Of a stretch of 64,000 bases of DNA, positions 8,433 through 17,853 are shown piece after piece. The stretch lies in contig CANLTZ010000007.1 of assembly GCA_947494145.1 (NCBI GenBank), forward strand, positions 1 to 64,000, read 5' to 3'. The stretch comes from an uncultured Jannaschia sp. GTDB lineage: Bacteria > Pseudomonadota > Alphaproteobacteria > Rhodobacterales > Rhodobacteraceae. A program made the position numbers and the translations under genes. A model generated the notes under the pieces. The model did not search any database. It was given only the letters and a program-made list of their open reading frames with translations, and had not been told where the DNA came from. Every line of letters begins with the position of its first letter. Within the stretch, counting starts at the first letter, position 1.

Positions 8433-9728
8433 ATGTCCAGCATTCTGACCAACAACGGCGCAATGGTTGCGCTGCAGACGCTGCAATCGATCAACAAGAA
8501 CCTCGGCATGACCCAGTCGGAAATCTCGACCGGTAAGTCTGTTGCCACCGCCAAGGACAACTCGGCCGTCTGGGCCATCTCCAAGCAGATGGAATCGGAC
8601 GTGCAGGGCTTCAAAGCCATCCAGGAAAGCCTTGCCCTGGGTGAATCCACTGTTGCCGTTGCCCGGAACGCCTCCGAAACGGTCACCGACCTTCTGACAG
8701 AGATCAAAGGCAAGATCGTCGCGTCGCAGGAAGACAACGTCGATCGCGACAAGATCCAGGCCGACATCGCGGCGCTGCGCGACCAGGTGTCGTCGGTTGT
8801 GGGTGCCGCTCAGTTCAACGGCCTGAACCTGCTGTCCAACAAGGAAGTCGAAGAAGGCAGCGGTACGGTCAATGTGCTGTCCTCGCTCGACCGGTCTGGC
8901 TCCGGCGTGTCGTCCAGCTCGATCCAGGTGACCAAGCAGGACCTGGGCACCGAGGCTTCGGCGATCACGGCCGGTTCGACGGCTGTTGCGACCGCGGACA
9001 ACAACGTTACCGGTGAGGGTGACGCGGCAGCTTTCGCCATTGCAGCGAGCGCGACGACCCGAAATGATGCCACGTTCACCGTCGGAACAGAGGTGGAAGC
9101 CGGTCAGGGCTACAACATCGCCATCAGCGCCGGTGCCGGTGCCTTTGGCGGCACGGCTCTGAACACGGCTGCGCTCGATGACATCAAGTATGTTGCCCGT
9201 GATGGTGATACCCGTACCGATGTGGCGCAGGGTCTGGCTGACTCCTTCAACAAGTACATCAAGGACAAGGGCTTCGATGATACCGGCGTTTCCGCTTCGG
9301 TGACCGACACAGGCGAAGTGACCATTGTCGGTGCCACCGGGAACACCGCCGACAACTTCAGCGTGGCCGTGAACAGCTACGGCTCGGACGACACCACGAT
9401 CGGTGGCGGCCTTGAGAAGCTTGCCGATGTGGACGTGTCGACGGAAGACGGTGCCGAAACCGCCTTGGAAAACATCGAAAGCCTGATCCAGACGGCCATT
9501 GACTCGTCGGCGGCCTTCGGTTCGTCGCAGGGTCGGATCGAAACGCAGGCCGACTTCATCTCGAAGCTGTCTGACTCGCTCACCTCGGGTATCGGGGCGC
9601 TGGTCGATGCCAACATGGAAGAGGCCTCGGCCCGTCTGCAGGCCTTGCAGGTCCAGCAGCAGCTCGCGACCCAGTCGCTGTCGATCGCCAACCAGGCGCC
9701 GCAGTCGATCCTGTCGCTGTTCCGCTGA
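8433..9728 (+). CDS. fliC: flagellin
   Basis: 431 aa from ATG 8433, preceded by an AAGGAAG ribosome site. The filament subunit is exported by the flagellar type III system. Conserved D0/D1 helices lie at the N-terminus (MSSILTNNGAMVALQTLQ, then STGKSVATAKDNSAVWAIS, and AAQFNGLNLL) and at the C-terminus (FISKLSDSLTSGIGALVDA through QSLSIANQAPQSILSLFR). Residues of about 150-345 form a low-complexity Ala/Thr/Asp-rich variable domain that would face outward. It has few or no cysteines, as expected for flagellin. Strong hairpins follow the stop, then flaF and flbT, which control flagellin translation and secretion in alphaproteobacteria. Confidence 0.95.
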   Translation: MSSILTNNGAMVALQTLQSINKNLGMTQSEISTGKSVATAKDNSAVWAISKQMESDVQGFKAIQESLALGESTVAVARNASETVTDLLTEIKGKIVASQEDNVDRDKIQADIAALRDQVSSVVGAAQFNGLNLLSNKEVEEGSGTVNVLSSLDRSGSGVSSSSIQVTKQDLGTEASAITAGSTAVATADNNVTGEGDAAAFAIAASATTRNDATFTVGTEVEAGQGYNIAISAGAGAFGGTALNTAALDDIKYVARDGDTRTDVAQGLADSFNKYIKDKGFDDTGVSASVTDTGEVTIVGATGNTADNFSVAVNSYGSDDTTIGGGLEKLADVDVSTEDGAETALENIESLIQTAIDSSAAFGSSQGRIETQADFISKLSDSLTSGIGALVDANMEEASARLQALQVQQQLATQSLSIANQAPQSILSLFR

Positions 9729-9742
9729 TCTTCACCCTCGCT

Positions 9743-9764
9743 CGCCCCGGCTTTGGCCGGGGCG
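9743..9764 (+). terminator. GC hairpin downstream of fliC
   Basis: Nine-base-pair perfect stem CGCCCCGGC / GCCGGGGCG with a TTTG loop, 14 bases after the flagellin stop. There is no long T-run, so it may be a partial terminator or a 3'-end mRNA stabiliser that makes fliC message exceed flaF-flbT message. Confidence 0.65.
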
Positions 9765-9779
9765 ACACCCCCTTTCCCT

Positions 9780-9815
9780 CAGGCGAAATCCGCCTGAACT
9801 CCGCCGCTGGCGGAG
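9780..9815 (+). promoter_or_regulatory. two further hairpins before flaF
   Basis: CAGGCG-5 nt-CGCCTG (9780-9796) and CTCCGCC-GCT-GGCGGAG (9799-9815) follow the fliC terminator-like hairpin closely. They end 26 bp before the flaF start, so the intercistronic region is almost wholly structured RNA. Confidence 0.55.
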
Positions 9816-9841
9816 CTCGCTGAAAGTGAGAAACCTGCACC

Positions 9842-10213
9842 ATGGGACATGCTCAGACCGCAGCGTCCGCTTATGCGTCGCTCGATCCATCCCTCACCAC
9901 TCCAGGCCGTGGCGAAGCCATGGTCTTTGCGAAGGTGACCCGCCGCCTGGAAGCCGTCTTCGCCGACGAAACCTCCAGCTACGAAACCCGCGTCGCGGCA
10001 CTTCACGATAACCGCCGGCTCTGGATGGCCGCCGCCAGCGCCGTGGCCGACGATAGTAACGAATTGTCCGACACATTGCGCGCCGGGCTTATCAGCCTTG
10101 CAGGCTTTGTAGATCGCCATACCAGCGCCGTACTGGGCGGGTCATCCGACCCGAAGATCCTTTTCGAAATCAATCGCCGCGTTGCAGGCGGCCTTTCTGC
10201 GGGGGCGCGCTGA
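9842..10213 (+). CDS. flaF: flagellar biosynthesis regulator FlaF
   Basis: 123 aa. FlaF proteins of alphaproteobacteria are small cytoplasmic factors needed for flagellin synthesis or secretion and act opposite to FlbT. The match rests on the YETRVAALHDNRRLW segment, the FVDRHTSAVL stretch near the C-terminus, and the gene order fliC-flaF-flbT, which is diagnostic. The protein is mostly helical with no membrane segment. It ends one base before the flbT start codon. Confidence 0.9.
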   Translation: MGHAQTAASAYASLDPSLTTPGRGEAMVFAKVTRRLEAVFADETSSYETRVAALHDNRRLWMAAASAVADDSNELSDTLRAGLISLAGFVDRHTSAVLGGSSDPKILFEINRRVAGGLSAGAR

Positions 10214-10214
10214 C

Positions 10215-10619
10215 ATGGCTGGCTTGATGTTGAAACTCCCTGCCGGGGATCGACTGGTCATCAACGGCGCGGTGATCGAAAATGCTGGTCGCTCAGCGCG
10301 GCTGCGCCTCTTGACGCCGGACACGCAACTCCTTCGTCTGCGCGACGCAATCGATCCGCACCACGCAAATACACCTGTCGGGCGGCTGACTCATGCTGTC
10401 CAGATGGTCTTGATCGGCGAAGCGAAGGCCGATGAAACCGTACCAGCCGTCCTGTCTGACCTAGTTGCGCTGCGCAACGCCTTCATGTCCGACGAAGATC
10501 GTGCCTGCATTGACCGCATCGGCGCGTATTTGAATGACGGTCAGTTCTATCAGGCGCTTCGGCAGCTTGGCAAATTGCGCAAGAAGGAGGCCGTTTTGCT
10601 GGCCGCGCGTGCTGCATGA
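10215..10619 (+). CDS. flbT: flagellin mRNA translational repressor FlbT
   Basis: 134 aa from ATG 10215, directly after the flaF stop at 10211-10213. FlbT binds the 5' untranslated region of flagellin mRNA in Caulobacter and promotes its decay when no hook is present. Typical features are the short beta-rich N-terminus (MLKLPAGDRLVINGAVIENAG), RLRLLTPD, and the helical middle with LIGEAKADETVPAVLSDL. The likely target is the about 100-nt fliC leader in this same locus. Its last codons overlap the next gene by 4 bp. Confidence 0.92.
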   Translation: MAGLMLKLPAGDRLVINGAVIENAGRSARLRLLTPDTQLLRLRDAIDPHHANTPVGRLTHAVQMVLIGEAKADETVPAVLSDLVALRNAFMSDEDRACIDRIGAYLNDGQFYQALRQLGKLRKKEAVLLAARAA

Positions 10620-11401
10620 CGTTCCAACCCTTCGTCCCGGTCGGTGGCCTCGGAGGGTGGCGTTTCCTGCAAAACACGCTGGAAACGCAGAAAGAAGCCC
10701 ACGGCCGGAGCCCTGTTCTGGAGCGGGACCTCGATTACTTCCGCGAAAACATCGGCAACGTGACCTCTGCTGATGAGTTGGTGAGTGATTTCCGGCTTCT
10801 CTCTGTCGCGCTGGGCGCGTTCGGTCTGAGCGAGGATATCAACAGCAAGTTCCTTATCAAGAAGGTGTTGGAAGAGGGTGTCATAGACCCGGAATCGCTG
10901 GCCAACAGACTTTCAGACAAGCGATATCGCGACATGTCCCGCGCGTTTGGCTTCGGAGACTTCGACACGCCCAACACGGTGTTAACGACTTTCGCCGATG
11001 GCATCGAAGAAAGGTATCGTGACCAGAAGTTCCAAGAAGATATGGGGCGGACCAATGACACGATGCGTCTGGGCCTGAATGCTCAACGGGAACTGGCCGC
11101 ACTTGGTGAGGGCGAGGGTTCCAATCGAACCAAGTGGTTCACCCTCATGGGGACGCCGCCATTGCGGACCGTGATGGAAGGGGCGCTGAACCTTCCCGCG
11201 GCCTTCGCGACGCTGCCGATCGACAAACAGTTGGAAACCTTCCAGGAACGGGCCCGCGACGTGCTGGGCACCGACCAGCTGTCCGAAATTGGCCAAGGTG
11301 ACGTTCTGGATCGCGTCCTCGATCGCTTCACGGCACAGGCCGGTCTGTCCAGCGGGGTAAATGTCACCTCGCCCGCTTTGGTGTTGCTTCGTGGGTTCTG
11401 A
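10616..11401 (+). CDS. DUF1217 flagellar-associated protein
   Basis: 261 aa, overlapping flbT by ATGA. It matches the DUF1217 proteins found in alphaproteobacterial flagellar loci: an N-terminal GGWRFLQNTLE segment, then FRLLSVALGAFGL and RYRDMSRAFGFGDF repeats of a helical domain, and RTVMEGALNLPAAFATLPID near the C-terminus. It has no signal peptide. Role unknown; co-transcription with fliC-flaF-flbT suggests a structural or export-substrate function in the filament or hook region. It ends two bases before the opposing SDR gene, with no visible terminator between. Confidence 0.8.
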   Translation: MTFQPFVPVGGLGGWRFLQNTLETQKEAHGRSPVLERDLDYFRENIGNVTSADELVSDFRLLSVALGAFGLSEDINSKFLIKKVLEEGVIDPESLANRLSDKRYRDMSRAFGFGDFDTPNTVLTTFADGIEERYRDQKFQEDMGRTNDTMRLGLNAQRELAALGEGEGSNRTKWFTLMGTPPLRTVMEGALNLPAAFATLPIDKQLETFQERARDVLGTDQLSEIGQGDVLDRVLDRFTAQAGLSSGVNVTSPALVLLRGF

Positions 11402-11403
11402 CG

Positions 11404-12171
11404 TCAAAGCGACGCGGTGATCCCGCCATCCACAAACAACGTGGTGCCGTTCACAAAGCTGGATGCGTCAGACGACAGAAAGATGCAGGCGCCCACAAGC
11501 TCCTCAACCTTGCCCCACCGCCCGGCTGGCGTGCGTTTGGCAAGCCAGGCGGTGAAGTCCGGGTCGTCCACCAAGGCCTGATTGAGCGGCGTCTCGAAAT
11601 ACCCCGGCGCCAGGCCGTTGCATTGCAGCCCGTGCTGTGCCCAATCGGTGGCCATTCCCTTAGTCAGGTTGGCGACGGCGCCCTTGGTGGCGGTGTAGGG
11701 CGCGATCCCGGGCCGGGCCAGGGCCGTCTGGACCGAGCAGATGTTCACGATCTTGCCTGCGCCGCGCGCGATCATGTGGCGGGCAACCGCTTGGCCCACA
11801 TGGAAGACGCTGGCGACATTCGTCTGCAGCAGGCGCTCGAACGCATCGGCGGGGAAGTCTTCAAGGGGCGCGCGGTACTGCATTCCGGCATTGTTCACCA
11901 GGATGTCGATGGCGGTCCCTGCCGCCTCGAACCCATCGATGGCCGTGCGGACAGCTTTCGCATCGGTGGCATCGAAAGCCAATGAATGAACGGTGGCGCC
12001 CCCGTCGCGCAGGCGCGCGGCCGCAGCGTCCAGCCGGCTGGTGTCGCGCCCATTCAGCACGATCTCGGCCCCCGCATCTGCCAGTCCGCGGGCCAATGCA
12101 AATCCGATACCCTGGGATGACCCGGTAATCAGCGCACGGCGCCCCGTCAGGTCGAACAATTGTAGGGACAT
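11404..12171 (-). CDS. SDR-family oxidoreductase, probable gluconate 5-dehydrogenase
   Basis: 255 aa from ATG 12171. It is a classical short-chain dehydrogenase. The cofactor motif is TGSSQGIG (residues 16-23), followed by LVNNAG near 92 and catalytic Ser146, Tyr159 and Lys163 in PYTATKGAVANLTKGMA. It ends with a family-like FVNGTTLFVDGGITASL. The gene is divergent from idnD with 80 bp between starts. That pairing is the L-idonate module: idonate is oxidised to 5-keto-gluconate by IdnD and reduced to gluconate by an IdnO-like SDR. The substrate is inferred from the pairing, not from residues. Confidence 0.8.
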   Translation of the reverse strand: MSLQLFDLTGRRALITGSSQGIGFALARGLADAGAEIVLNGRDTSRLDAAAARLRDGGATVHSLAFDATDAKAVRTAIDGFEAAGTAIDILVNNAGMQYRAPLEDFPADAFERLLQTNVASVFHVGQAVARHMIARGAGKIVNICSVQTALARPGIAPYTATKGAVANLTKGMATDWAQHGLQCNGLAPGYFETPLNQALVDDPDFTAWLAKRTPAGRWGKVEELVGACIFLSSDASSFVNGTTLFVDGGITASL

Positions 12172-12251
12172 GGCGCCTCCTCCGTCCGCTGGACCGGCTG
12201 GGCCGCCCCGGCTATCACATTCCGAACGCCCCCGCATAGCGAGCCGCTCCC

Positions 12252-13283
12252 ATGAAATCCATCACCATCCATGCCGCCCGCGACCTGCGCATCGAAGAGC
12301 GCGAGGCGTCCGTGCCCGGTCCAGGCCAGGTCCGGTTGCGCATGGCCATGGGCGGCATCTGCGGGTCGGACTTGCACTACTACCAACACGGCGGCTTCGG
12401 CGCCGTCCGCCTGAGGCAGCCCATGGTGCTGGGCCACGAAGTGGCAGGCCATGTGGACGCGCTGGGTGCGGGCGTATCTGGCCTGGCGATGGGGCAGCTT
12501 GTGGCGGTGTCCCCGTCCCGACCCTGCCAAACCTGTCGCTTCTGCCTGAACGGGCAGCAAAACCACTGTCTGAACATGCGCTTCTACGGCAGCGCCATGC
12601 CGTTCCCCCACATCCAAGGGGCATTTCGCCAGACCCTTGTGGCCGACGCGGCCCAATGCGTGCCCGCCGACGGCCTGACACCCGCCCAGGCGGCCATGGC
12701 GGAGCCGTTGGCGGTCTGCCTGCATGCCACGCGCCGCGCCGGGGCAGATATCGGGCGTCAGGTGTTGGTGACGGGGTGTGGCCCCATCGGGCTTCTATCG
12801 ATCCTCTGCGCGCGACGGGGGGGGGCCGAAACCATCGTGGCCACGGACCTGAGCGCTTTCACCCTCGGCATGGCGCGGCAGATGGGCGCCGATGTCACCG
12901 TCAACATGGCGGAAAACCCCGACGGCCTGGCCGCCTGGACCGCCGACAAAGGCATGTTCGACGTGCTTTATGAATGTTCGGGCGCCGCGGCAGCCCTGGC
13001 GGCCGCCATCCCGGCCATGCGGCCCGGAGGCACCATCGTGCAATTGGGGCTGGGCGGCGACATGCAATTGCCCATGCAGGCGCTGACCGCGAAAGAGCTG
13101 TCGCTCAAGGGTTCTTTCCGATTTCACGAAGAATTCGCGACGGGCGTGGGTCTTATGCAGAAAGGCTTAATCGATGCGGGCGCCTTGGTGACCCATACCT
13201 ATGATCTGGACGACGCCGTCGCAGCATTCGAGATGGCGGGGGATCGCAACCAAGCGATGAAGACGCAGATTTCCTTTGCCTGA
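12252..13283 (+). CDS. idnD: L-idonate 5-dehydrogenase, zinc-dependent MDR family
   Basis: 343 aa. It is a zinc alcohol dehydrogenase with the catalytic-zinc segment GGICGSDLHYYQHGGFG, a GHEVAGHV motif, and four structural-zinc cysteines in the CQTCRFCLNGQQNHCLN region. It also has the Rossmann motif GCGPIGLLSIL. GSDLHYY and NHCLNMRFYGSAM are features of IdnD-like enzymes, which convert L-idonate to 5-keto-D-gluconate. Length is typical. The gene ends 4 bp from the opposing paaX stop. No dedicated regulator or transporter is adjacent. Confidence 0.85.
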   Translation: MKSITIHAARDLRIEEREASVPGPGQVRLRMAMGGICGSDLHYYQHGGFGAVRLRQPMVLGHEVAGHVDALGAGVSGLAMGQLVAVSPSRPCQTCRFCLNGQQNHCLNMRFYGSAMPFPHIQGAFRQTLVADAAQCVPADGLTPAQAAMAEPLAVCLHATRRAGADIGRQVLVTGCGPIGLLSILCARRGGAETIVATDLSAFTLGMARQMGADVTVNMAENPDGLAAWTADKGMFDVLYECSGAAAALAAAIPAMRPGGTIVQLGLGGDMQLPMQALTAKELSLKGSFRFHEEFATGVGLMQKGLIDAGALVTHTYDLDDAVAAFEMAGDRNQAMKTQISFA

Positions 13284-13287
13284 CCGC

Positions 13288-14016
13288 TCAGGTCAGCGTG
13301 GCGGGGTCGGGTCGGGGCAGACGGGATAGCAACGCCATGACGCGGTCGCGACAGCTATGGCCAGGCCAACCATCGGGGAACAGATCATAGGGCAGCGGCG
13401 GCAAGCGCAGGGCGATGCGGCGCCAATCATGGACGACCATGACGCGCAGCATAGCGATGTCGGTGACCGACAGGTCTGGCAGCGGGCCGTCGCTGAAACG
13501 CGCCAGGGCCTTGTTCAAACGCTGCGTCTGGTCGGAAAGCGAAGCTGGCATCAGGCGCGCGCGCAGCCAGTCAGGCGGGTTTTGCAAAGGTAGGGCGAAA
13601 CCTTGGGGCGTGGTCGAAACGCCAAGGCCCGGCCCCACGGGGATGGCGCCTTGGGGCTGCGGTGCCCCGGGTTCGGTCACGATCAGGAAGGCGGGCAAAG
13701 CGGGCGGCGGGTCGTAGATACGCGGATGAGCGGCGCGGACTTCGTCCCGCCCCCATGCCGTCAGGCCGTGATCGGTGCCGCGGCCCACGCGGCGGCTTTC
13801 GACCCAGCCTTCCTTGCGCAGCCGGTGAAGCGCGGTGCGCAACGCCTCGGGCCGGATGCCCATGGGCGCGGTCAAGGTGCTCAGCGCCGTGCCCGTCAGG
13901 CGCGCGCCGTCTTGCAGCGCCAAGTCCCCGAAGATGGTGACCAGCATGGACCACGTGCGCGGCGGGCTATCGCCCGTCAGGGCGCGGATGAACGGGGTCA
14001 GGTCCATGCCCGGCAC
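13288..14016 (-). CDS. paaX: PaaX-family transcriptional repressor
   Basis: 242 aa from ATG 14016; an alternative ATG lies three codons in, at 14007. The N-terminal winged helix carries SMLVTIFGDLALQ and GIRPEALRTALHRLRKEGWVES, characteristic of PaaX, followed by RGTDHGLTAWG. The C-terminal region has MLRVMVVHDWRRIALRLPPLP and LFPDGWPG, also hallmarks. PaaX represses paa operons and is released by phenylacetyl-CoA. It is encoded 22 bp after paaZ on the same strand. A second regulator, the TetR-type paaR, lies in the same cluster, so control may be double. Confidence 0.88.
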   Translation of the reverse strand: MPGMDLTPFIRALTGDSPPRTWSMLVTIFGDLALQDGARLTGTALSTLTAPMGIRPEALRTALHRLRKEGWVESRRVGRGTDHGLTAWGRDEVRAAHPRIYDPPPALPAFLIVTEPGAPQPQGAIPVGPGLGVSTTPQGFALPLQNPPDWLRARLMPASLSDQTQRLNKALARFSDGPLPDLSVTDIAMLRVMVVHDWRRIALRLPPLPYDLFPDGWPGHSCRDRVMALLSRLPRPDPATLT

Positions 14017-14038
14017 ATAAGGTCTCCACCGCGCTCCG

Positions 14039-16051
14039 TCAGCCCCGGGCGACCATGGTCAGAAGCTCGTATTCCGCAACGGGCTCCTCCTCCTGGTTCA
14101 CGACGCGCACATCCCAGCGGACTTCGCCATATTCTTCATTGCGTGGCGTGCGGTGCTTGACCGTCAGGTGGACGCGAATGGTGTCACCGGGCGAGACCGG
14201 TTTGAGGAAACGCAGGTTGTCCAGGCCTGTATTGGCCAGAACGGGCCCCTCATCGGGGTCGACGAACAGACCCGCCGCGAAGCTGAGGATCAGATAGCCA
14301 TGGGCCACGCGCCCCGGAAAGAACGGGTTCCGCGCGGCGGCGGCGGCGTCCATGTGGGCATAGAAGGTGTCGCCTGTGAACTCCGCAAAATGGGCGATAT
14401 CGTCCAGGGTCACGGTGCGCGGCCCGGTCACGATGGTCTCGCCAGGGCGAAGCGCGTCGAAGCTGCGGCGGAACGGATGGGCCGGGCCCGCATGGGTGGT
14501 GGCCCCGGCCACATGGCGCCCGGTGATGGCGGCGATGTGGTCGGGGCTGCCCTGAATGGCGGTGCGTTGCATGTAATGCATCACCCCGCGCACGCCGCCC
14601 AGTTCTTCGCCGCCACCGGCCCGGCCGGGCCCGCCATGGACCATATGCGGCAAGGGGGAGCCGTGGCCGGTGGCTTCTGCCATCGAGGTGCGGTCGTTGA
14701 AGTAAAGCCGCCCGTGATGGGCCGCGATGGCCAGCGTGATGTCCCGGGCCACGGCGCCATCATGGGTGATGACGGACGCCACCAGGCTGCCATCGCCGCG
14801 ATTTGTCAGGGCGGCGGCATGGTCCAGGTCGCGGTAGGGCAGCACGGTCGCGACGGGGCCGAAGGCCTCGGTGTCGTGCAGGCGGGCGGCACTGTCGGGG
14901 TCGTCGCAGCGCAGCAGCATGGGCGGCAGGAAGGCGCCCGGGCGGCCCTCATCGGGGTCGCCCTGGACCAACGTCGCCTCACCTCGCAGGGTGGCAAGCT
15001 TGTCCAGCACGTCGCGTTTCTGGTCCGAAGACACCAGCGCGCCCATCTCGTTGGCTTTGTCACGGGGGTCACCGAACGTGATCGCGGAAAGCCGTTCGCC
15101 CAAGGCGGTCACGACGCCGTCCATCTGCGCCTCGGGCACGAAAATGCGGCGGATGGCGGTGCATTTCTGGCCCGCCTTCGCGGTGATTTCCCGCGTGACC
15201 TCCGACGCGAACAGGTCGAATTCCGGGGTGCCGGGGGCGGCATCCGGGCCCAGGATAGACGCGTTAAGGCTGTCTTGCTCGGCCACGAAGCGCACCGATT
15301 GGCGCAGGATGTTGTCGTTCCCCCGAAGCTTAAGCGCCGTTGCCGCTGAGCCCGTGAACCCGACGGCATCCTGCGGCCCCAGCCGGTCCAACATGTCGCC
15401 CAAACCGCCTGCCACCATCTGCACGGCACCATCGGGCAGCAGCCCGCTCTCCAGCATGATCCGCAGCGCGCGTTCCGCCACATAGCTGGTGGCGGTGGCC
15501 GGTTTCACGATGGCGGGGACGCCTGCCAATAGGGTGGGCGCCAGTTTTTCCAGCATCCCCCAGACCGGGAAGTTGAAGGCGTTGATATGGACGGCGACGC
15601 CGCGCAGGGGCGTGCAGATATGCTGGCCTAGAAACGTACCATTGCGCGAAAGCTGCTCGACGGCGCCGTCCACATAGACATGGGCATCGGGCATTTCGCG
15701 CCGTCCTTTGGACGCGATGACCAGCATGGTGCCGATACCGCCGTCGATGTCGATCTTGTGGTCGGCCAGCGTGCCACCAGAATGATAGCTCAACTCATAA
15801 AGCTCGGGCCGGTGCTCGCGAAGGTGAAGGGCCAGCGCCTTGAGCATCCGGGCGCGGTCATGGAAGGTCATCGCCCGCAGAGCGGGGCCGCCGACCGCAC
15901 GCGCGTGATCCAACATCTCGCCCGGGTCCAGGGCCGCGCCGCCTGCTTCGGCAAAGACCTGGCCGGTCACGGCATCTTCGATGGGCCGCGCATCGGCCCC
16001 CGGGCCGACCCAACGACCGGCGACGAATGAATTCACGGGCAACAGGGTCAT
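14039..16051 (-). CDS. paaZ: oxepin-CoA hydrolase / 3-oxo-5,6-dehydrosuberyl-CoA semialdehyde dehydrogenase
   Basis: 670 aa from ATG 16051; the longer open frame upstream is antisense to paaI. PaaZ opens the oxepin ring and oxidises the resulting aldehyde. Residues 1 to about 515 are an aldehyde dehydrogenase domain with [23 protein letters not shown], Glu258 in [10 protein letters not shown] and catalytic Cys297 in AGQKCTAI. The C-terminal part, from about 540, is a MaoC-type (R)-hydratase domain with [14 protein letters not shown] and [11 protein letters not shown]. Both active sites look intact. It is divergent from paaI across 75 bp and followed by paaX. Confidence 0.95.
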   Translation of the reverse strand: MTLLPVNSFVAGRWVGPGADARPIEDAVTGQVFAEAGGAALDPGEMLDHARAVGGPALRAMTFHDRARMLKALALHLREHRPELYELSYHSGGTLADHKIDIDGGIGTMLVIASKGRREMPDAHVYVDGAVEQLSRNGTFLGQHICTPLRGVAVHINAFNFPVWGMLEKLAPTLLAGVPAIVKPATATSYVAERALRIMLESGLLPDGAVQMVAGGLGDMLDRLGPQDAVGFTGSAATALKLRGNDNILRQSVRFVAEQDSLNASILGPDAAPGTPEFDLFASEVTREITAKAGQKCTAIRRIFVPEAQMDGVVTALGERLSAITFGDPRDKANEMGALVSSDQKRDVLDKLATLRGEATLVQGDPDEGRPGAFLPPMLLRCDDPDSAARLHDTEAFGPVATVLPYRDLDHAAALTNRGDGSLVASVITHDGAVARDITLAIAAHHGRLYFNDRTSMAEATGHGSPLPHMVHGGPGRAGGGEELGGVRGVMHYMQRTAIQGSPDHIAAITGRHVAGATTHAGPAHPFRRSFDALRPGETIVTGPRTVTLDDIAHFAEFTGDTFYAHMDAAAAARNPFFPGRVAHGYLILSFAAGLFVDPDEGPVLANTGLDNLRFLKPVSPGDTIRVHLTVKHRTPRNEEYGEVRWDVRVVNQEEEPVAEYELLTMVARG

Positions 16052-16075
16052 GGCGGTCTCCTCCGATGCGTATTC

Positions 16076-16091
16076 TTGACCGCTTGGTCGG
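16076..16091. promoter_or_regulatory. palindromic site in paaZ-paaI divergent promoter
   Basis: TTGACCGCTTGGTCGG, with inverted arms GACC and GGTC around four bases. It sits midway in the 75-bp divergent gap, a natural position for a TetR-type PaaR operator that controls both units. Binding by PaaR or PaaX is inferred. Confidence 0.45.
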
Positions 16092-16126
16092 GTTTGTGCA
16101 AGCGTCGCCGCAAGGGAGGATCGCGA

Positions 16127-16561
16127 ATGCAAGCGGATGAACGGGCCCGCCGCGCGGCGCAGGCCATGTGGGCCGATGACGCGGCCTCGGAATGGCTGGG
16201 GATGGAGCTTGTGGCCGTCTCCGAAGGCCGCGCCGTGTTGCAACTGACCGTGCAGGCCCACCATTGCAACGGCCATGGCACCTGCCATGGCGGCGTGCTG
16301 TTCAGCCTGGCCGACAGCGCCTTTGCCTTTGCCTGCAACAGCCGCAACCAGGCCACCGTGGCGCAGCACGCCACCATCAGTTTCACCGCGCCCGGGCGCC
16401 AAGGCGATGTCTTGCAGGCCGAAGCGCGCGAAGTGTCCCTGACCGGGCGCAGCGGCCTTTATGACGTCACCGTGCGCCGGGCCGACGGCACCGTTCTGGC
16501 GGAGTTTCGCGGCATGTCCCGCGCCGTCCCCGGCCATTTGTTTGAGGAGGAGGAAGCATGA
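16127..16561 (+). CDS. paaI: hydroxyphenylacetyl-CoA thioesterase
   Basis: 144 aa from ATG 16127, chosen because a GGGAGGA ribosome site precedes it by six bases; the upstream in-frame ATG at 16076 lies in the promoter. PaaI is a hot-dog-fold thioesterase that frees CoA from dead-end aromatic CoA esters of the paa pathway. The active-site helix HCNGHGTCHGGVLFSLADSA contains Asp63, matching the catalytic Asp of the family, followed by FAFACNS. It overlaps paaK by ATGA. Confidence 0.93.
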   Translation: MQADERARRAAQAMWADDAASEWLGMELVAVSEGRAVLQLTVQAHHCNGHGTCHGGVLFSLADSAFAFACNSRNQATVAQHATISFTAPGRQGDVLQAEAREVSLTGRSGLYDVTVRRADGTVLAEFRGMSRAVPGHLFEEEEA

Positions 16562-17853
16562 AAGACCTGTCCCCCCGCCCCAGCGATCTGGATGCGTTCG
16601 AAACGATGGACCCCGCCGATTTACAGGCGCTTCAGCTTCAGCGCCTGAAAGACACGCTGGTCCATGCCTACGCCAATGTGCCCACCTATCGCGCGAAGTT
16701 CGACGCGGCGGGTGTGACCCCCGACGACCTGACATCGCTCGCCGACCTGGCCCGTTTCCCCTTCACCATGAAGAACGACCTGCGCGCGGCCTATCCGTTC
16801 GACATGTTCGCCGTGCCGCGCGACCAAATCGCCCGCATCCATGCGTCTTCGGGCACGACGGGCAAGCCCACGGTTGTGGGCTACACGGCGGAAGATATCG
16901 ACATCTGGGCCGAGGTCGTGGCGCGGTCCTTGCGCGCGGCGGGCGTGCGGGCGGGGGACATCGTGCACAATGCCTATGGCTATGGCCTGTTCACCGGCGG
17001 GCTGGGCGCCCATTACGGCATCGAAAAACTGGGCGCGACGGTCATCCCCATGTCAGGGGGGCAGACGGCGCGGCAGGTCCAGTTGATCGAAGATTTCCAG
17101 CCTAAGGCCATCATGGTCACGCCGTCTTACATGCTGAATATCCTGGAAGAATACGTTCGCCAGGGCCTCGACCCCAAAGCATGCCCGCTGGACGTCGGCA
17201 TCTTCGGGGCCGAACCCTGGACGCCTGCCATGCGCGCAGAGATTGAAGCCGCGTTCGACATGCACGCGGTCGATATATACGGCCTGTCCGAAGTCATCGG
17301 CCCCGGTGTCGCGCAGGAATGCGTGGAAACCAAGGACGGCCTGCACATCTGGGAAGATCACTTCTATCCCGAGATCATCGACCCCGAAACTGGCGAGGTG
17401 CTGCCCGATGGCAGCCCGGGCGAATTGGTGTTCACCACGCTCACCAAGCGCGGGATGCCGGTCATCCGCTACCGCACGCGCGACCTGACGCGGTTGATGC
17501 CCGGCACGGCGCGGGCCATGCGGCGGATGGAAAAGGTGACGGGCCGGTCCGACGACATGATCATCCTGCGCGGCGTCAACGTCTTCCCGACGCAGGTGGA
17601 AGAACAGGTGCTCGCCGTCGAAGGCCTCGCCCCCTATTTCCAGATCGAATTGGTCCGCGAAGGCCAACTCGACGCCATGCGCGTCCATGTGGAATGTCTG
17701 CCCGGTGTGGGGGCGGACGCGCCGAAGGCGGCATTGGCCCGCGGCATAAAGCAGATGATCGGCGTCAGTTGCGATGTGGTCGTGGCGCCCGAAGGCGGCG
17801 TCGAACGGTCTCAGGGCAAGGCCCGGCGCGTGGTGGATAACCGTGGGGCGTAG
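16558..17853 (+). CDS. paaK: phenylacetate-CoA ligase
   Basis: 431 aa. It activates phenylacetate to phenylacetyl-CoA with ATP, the first step of the aerobic hybrid pathway. The phosphate-binding loop is HASSGTTGKPTVVGYT (around residues 95-110). Other family motifs are AYGYGLFTGGLGAHYG, YGLSEVIGPGVA, RYRTRDLT and GRSDDMIILRGVNVFPTQVEE. Length is normal for PaaK. The start overlaps paaI by 4 bp and the end overlaps the likely GTG start of paaR by 11 bp, so paaI-paaK-paaR form one operon. The cluster here lacks paaF, paaG, paaH and paaJ. Confidence 0.95.
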   Translation: MKDLSPRPSDLDAFETMDPADLQALQLQRLKDTLVHAYANVPTYRAKFDAAGVTPDDLTSLADLARFPFTMKNDLRAAYPFDMFAVPRDQIARIHASSGTTGKPTVVGYTAEDIDIWAEVVARSLRAAGVRAGDIVHNAYGYGLFTGGLGAHYGIEKLGATVIPMSGGQTARQVQLIEDFQPKAIMVTPSYMLNILEEYVRQGLDPKACPLDVGIFGAEPWTPAMRAEIEAAFDMHAVDIYGLSEVIGPGVAQECVETKDGLHIWEDHFYPEIIDPETGEVLPDGSPGELVFTTLTKRGMPVIRYRTRDLTRLMPGTARAMRRMEKVTGRSDDMIILRGVNVFPTQVEEQVLAVEGLAPYFQIELVREGQLDAMRVHVECLPGVGADAPKAALARGIKQMIGVSCDVVVAPEGGVERSQGKARRVVDNRGA

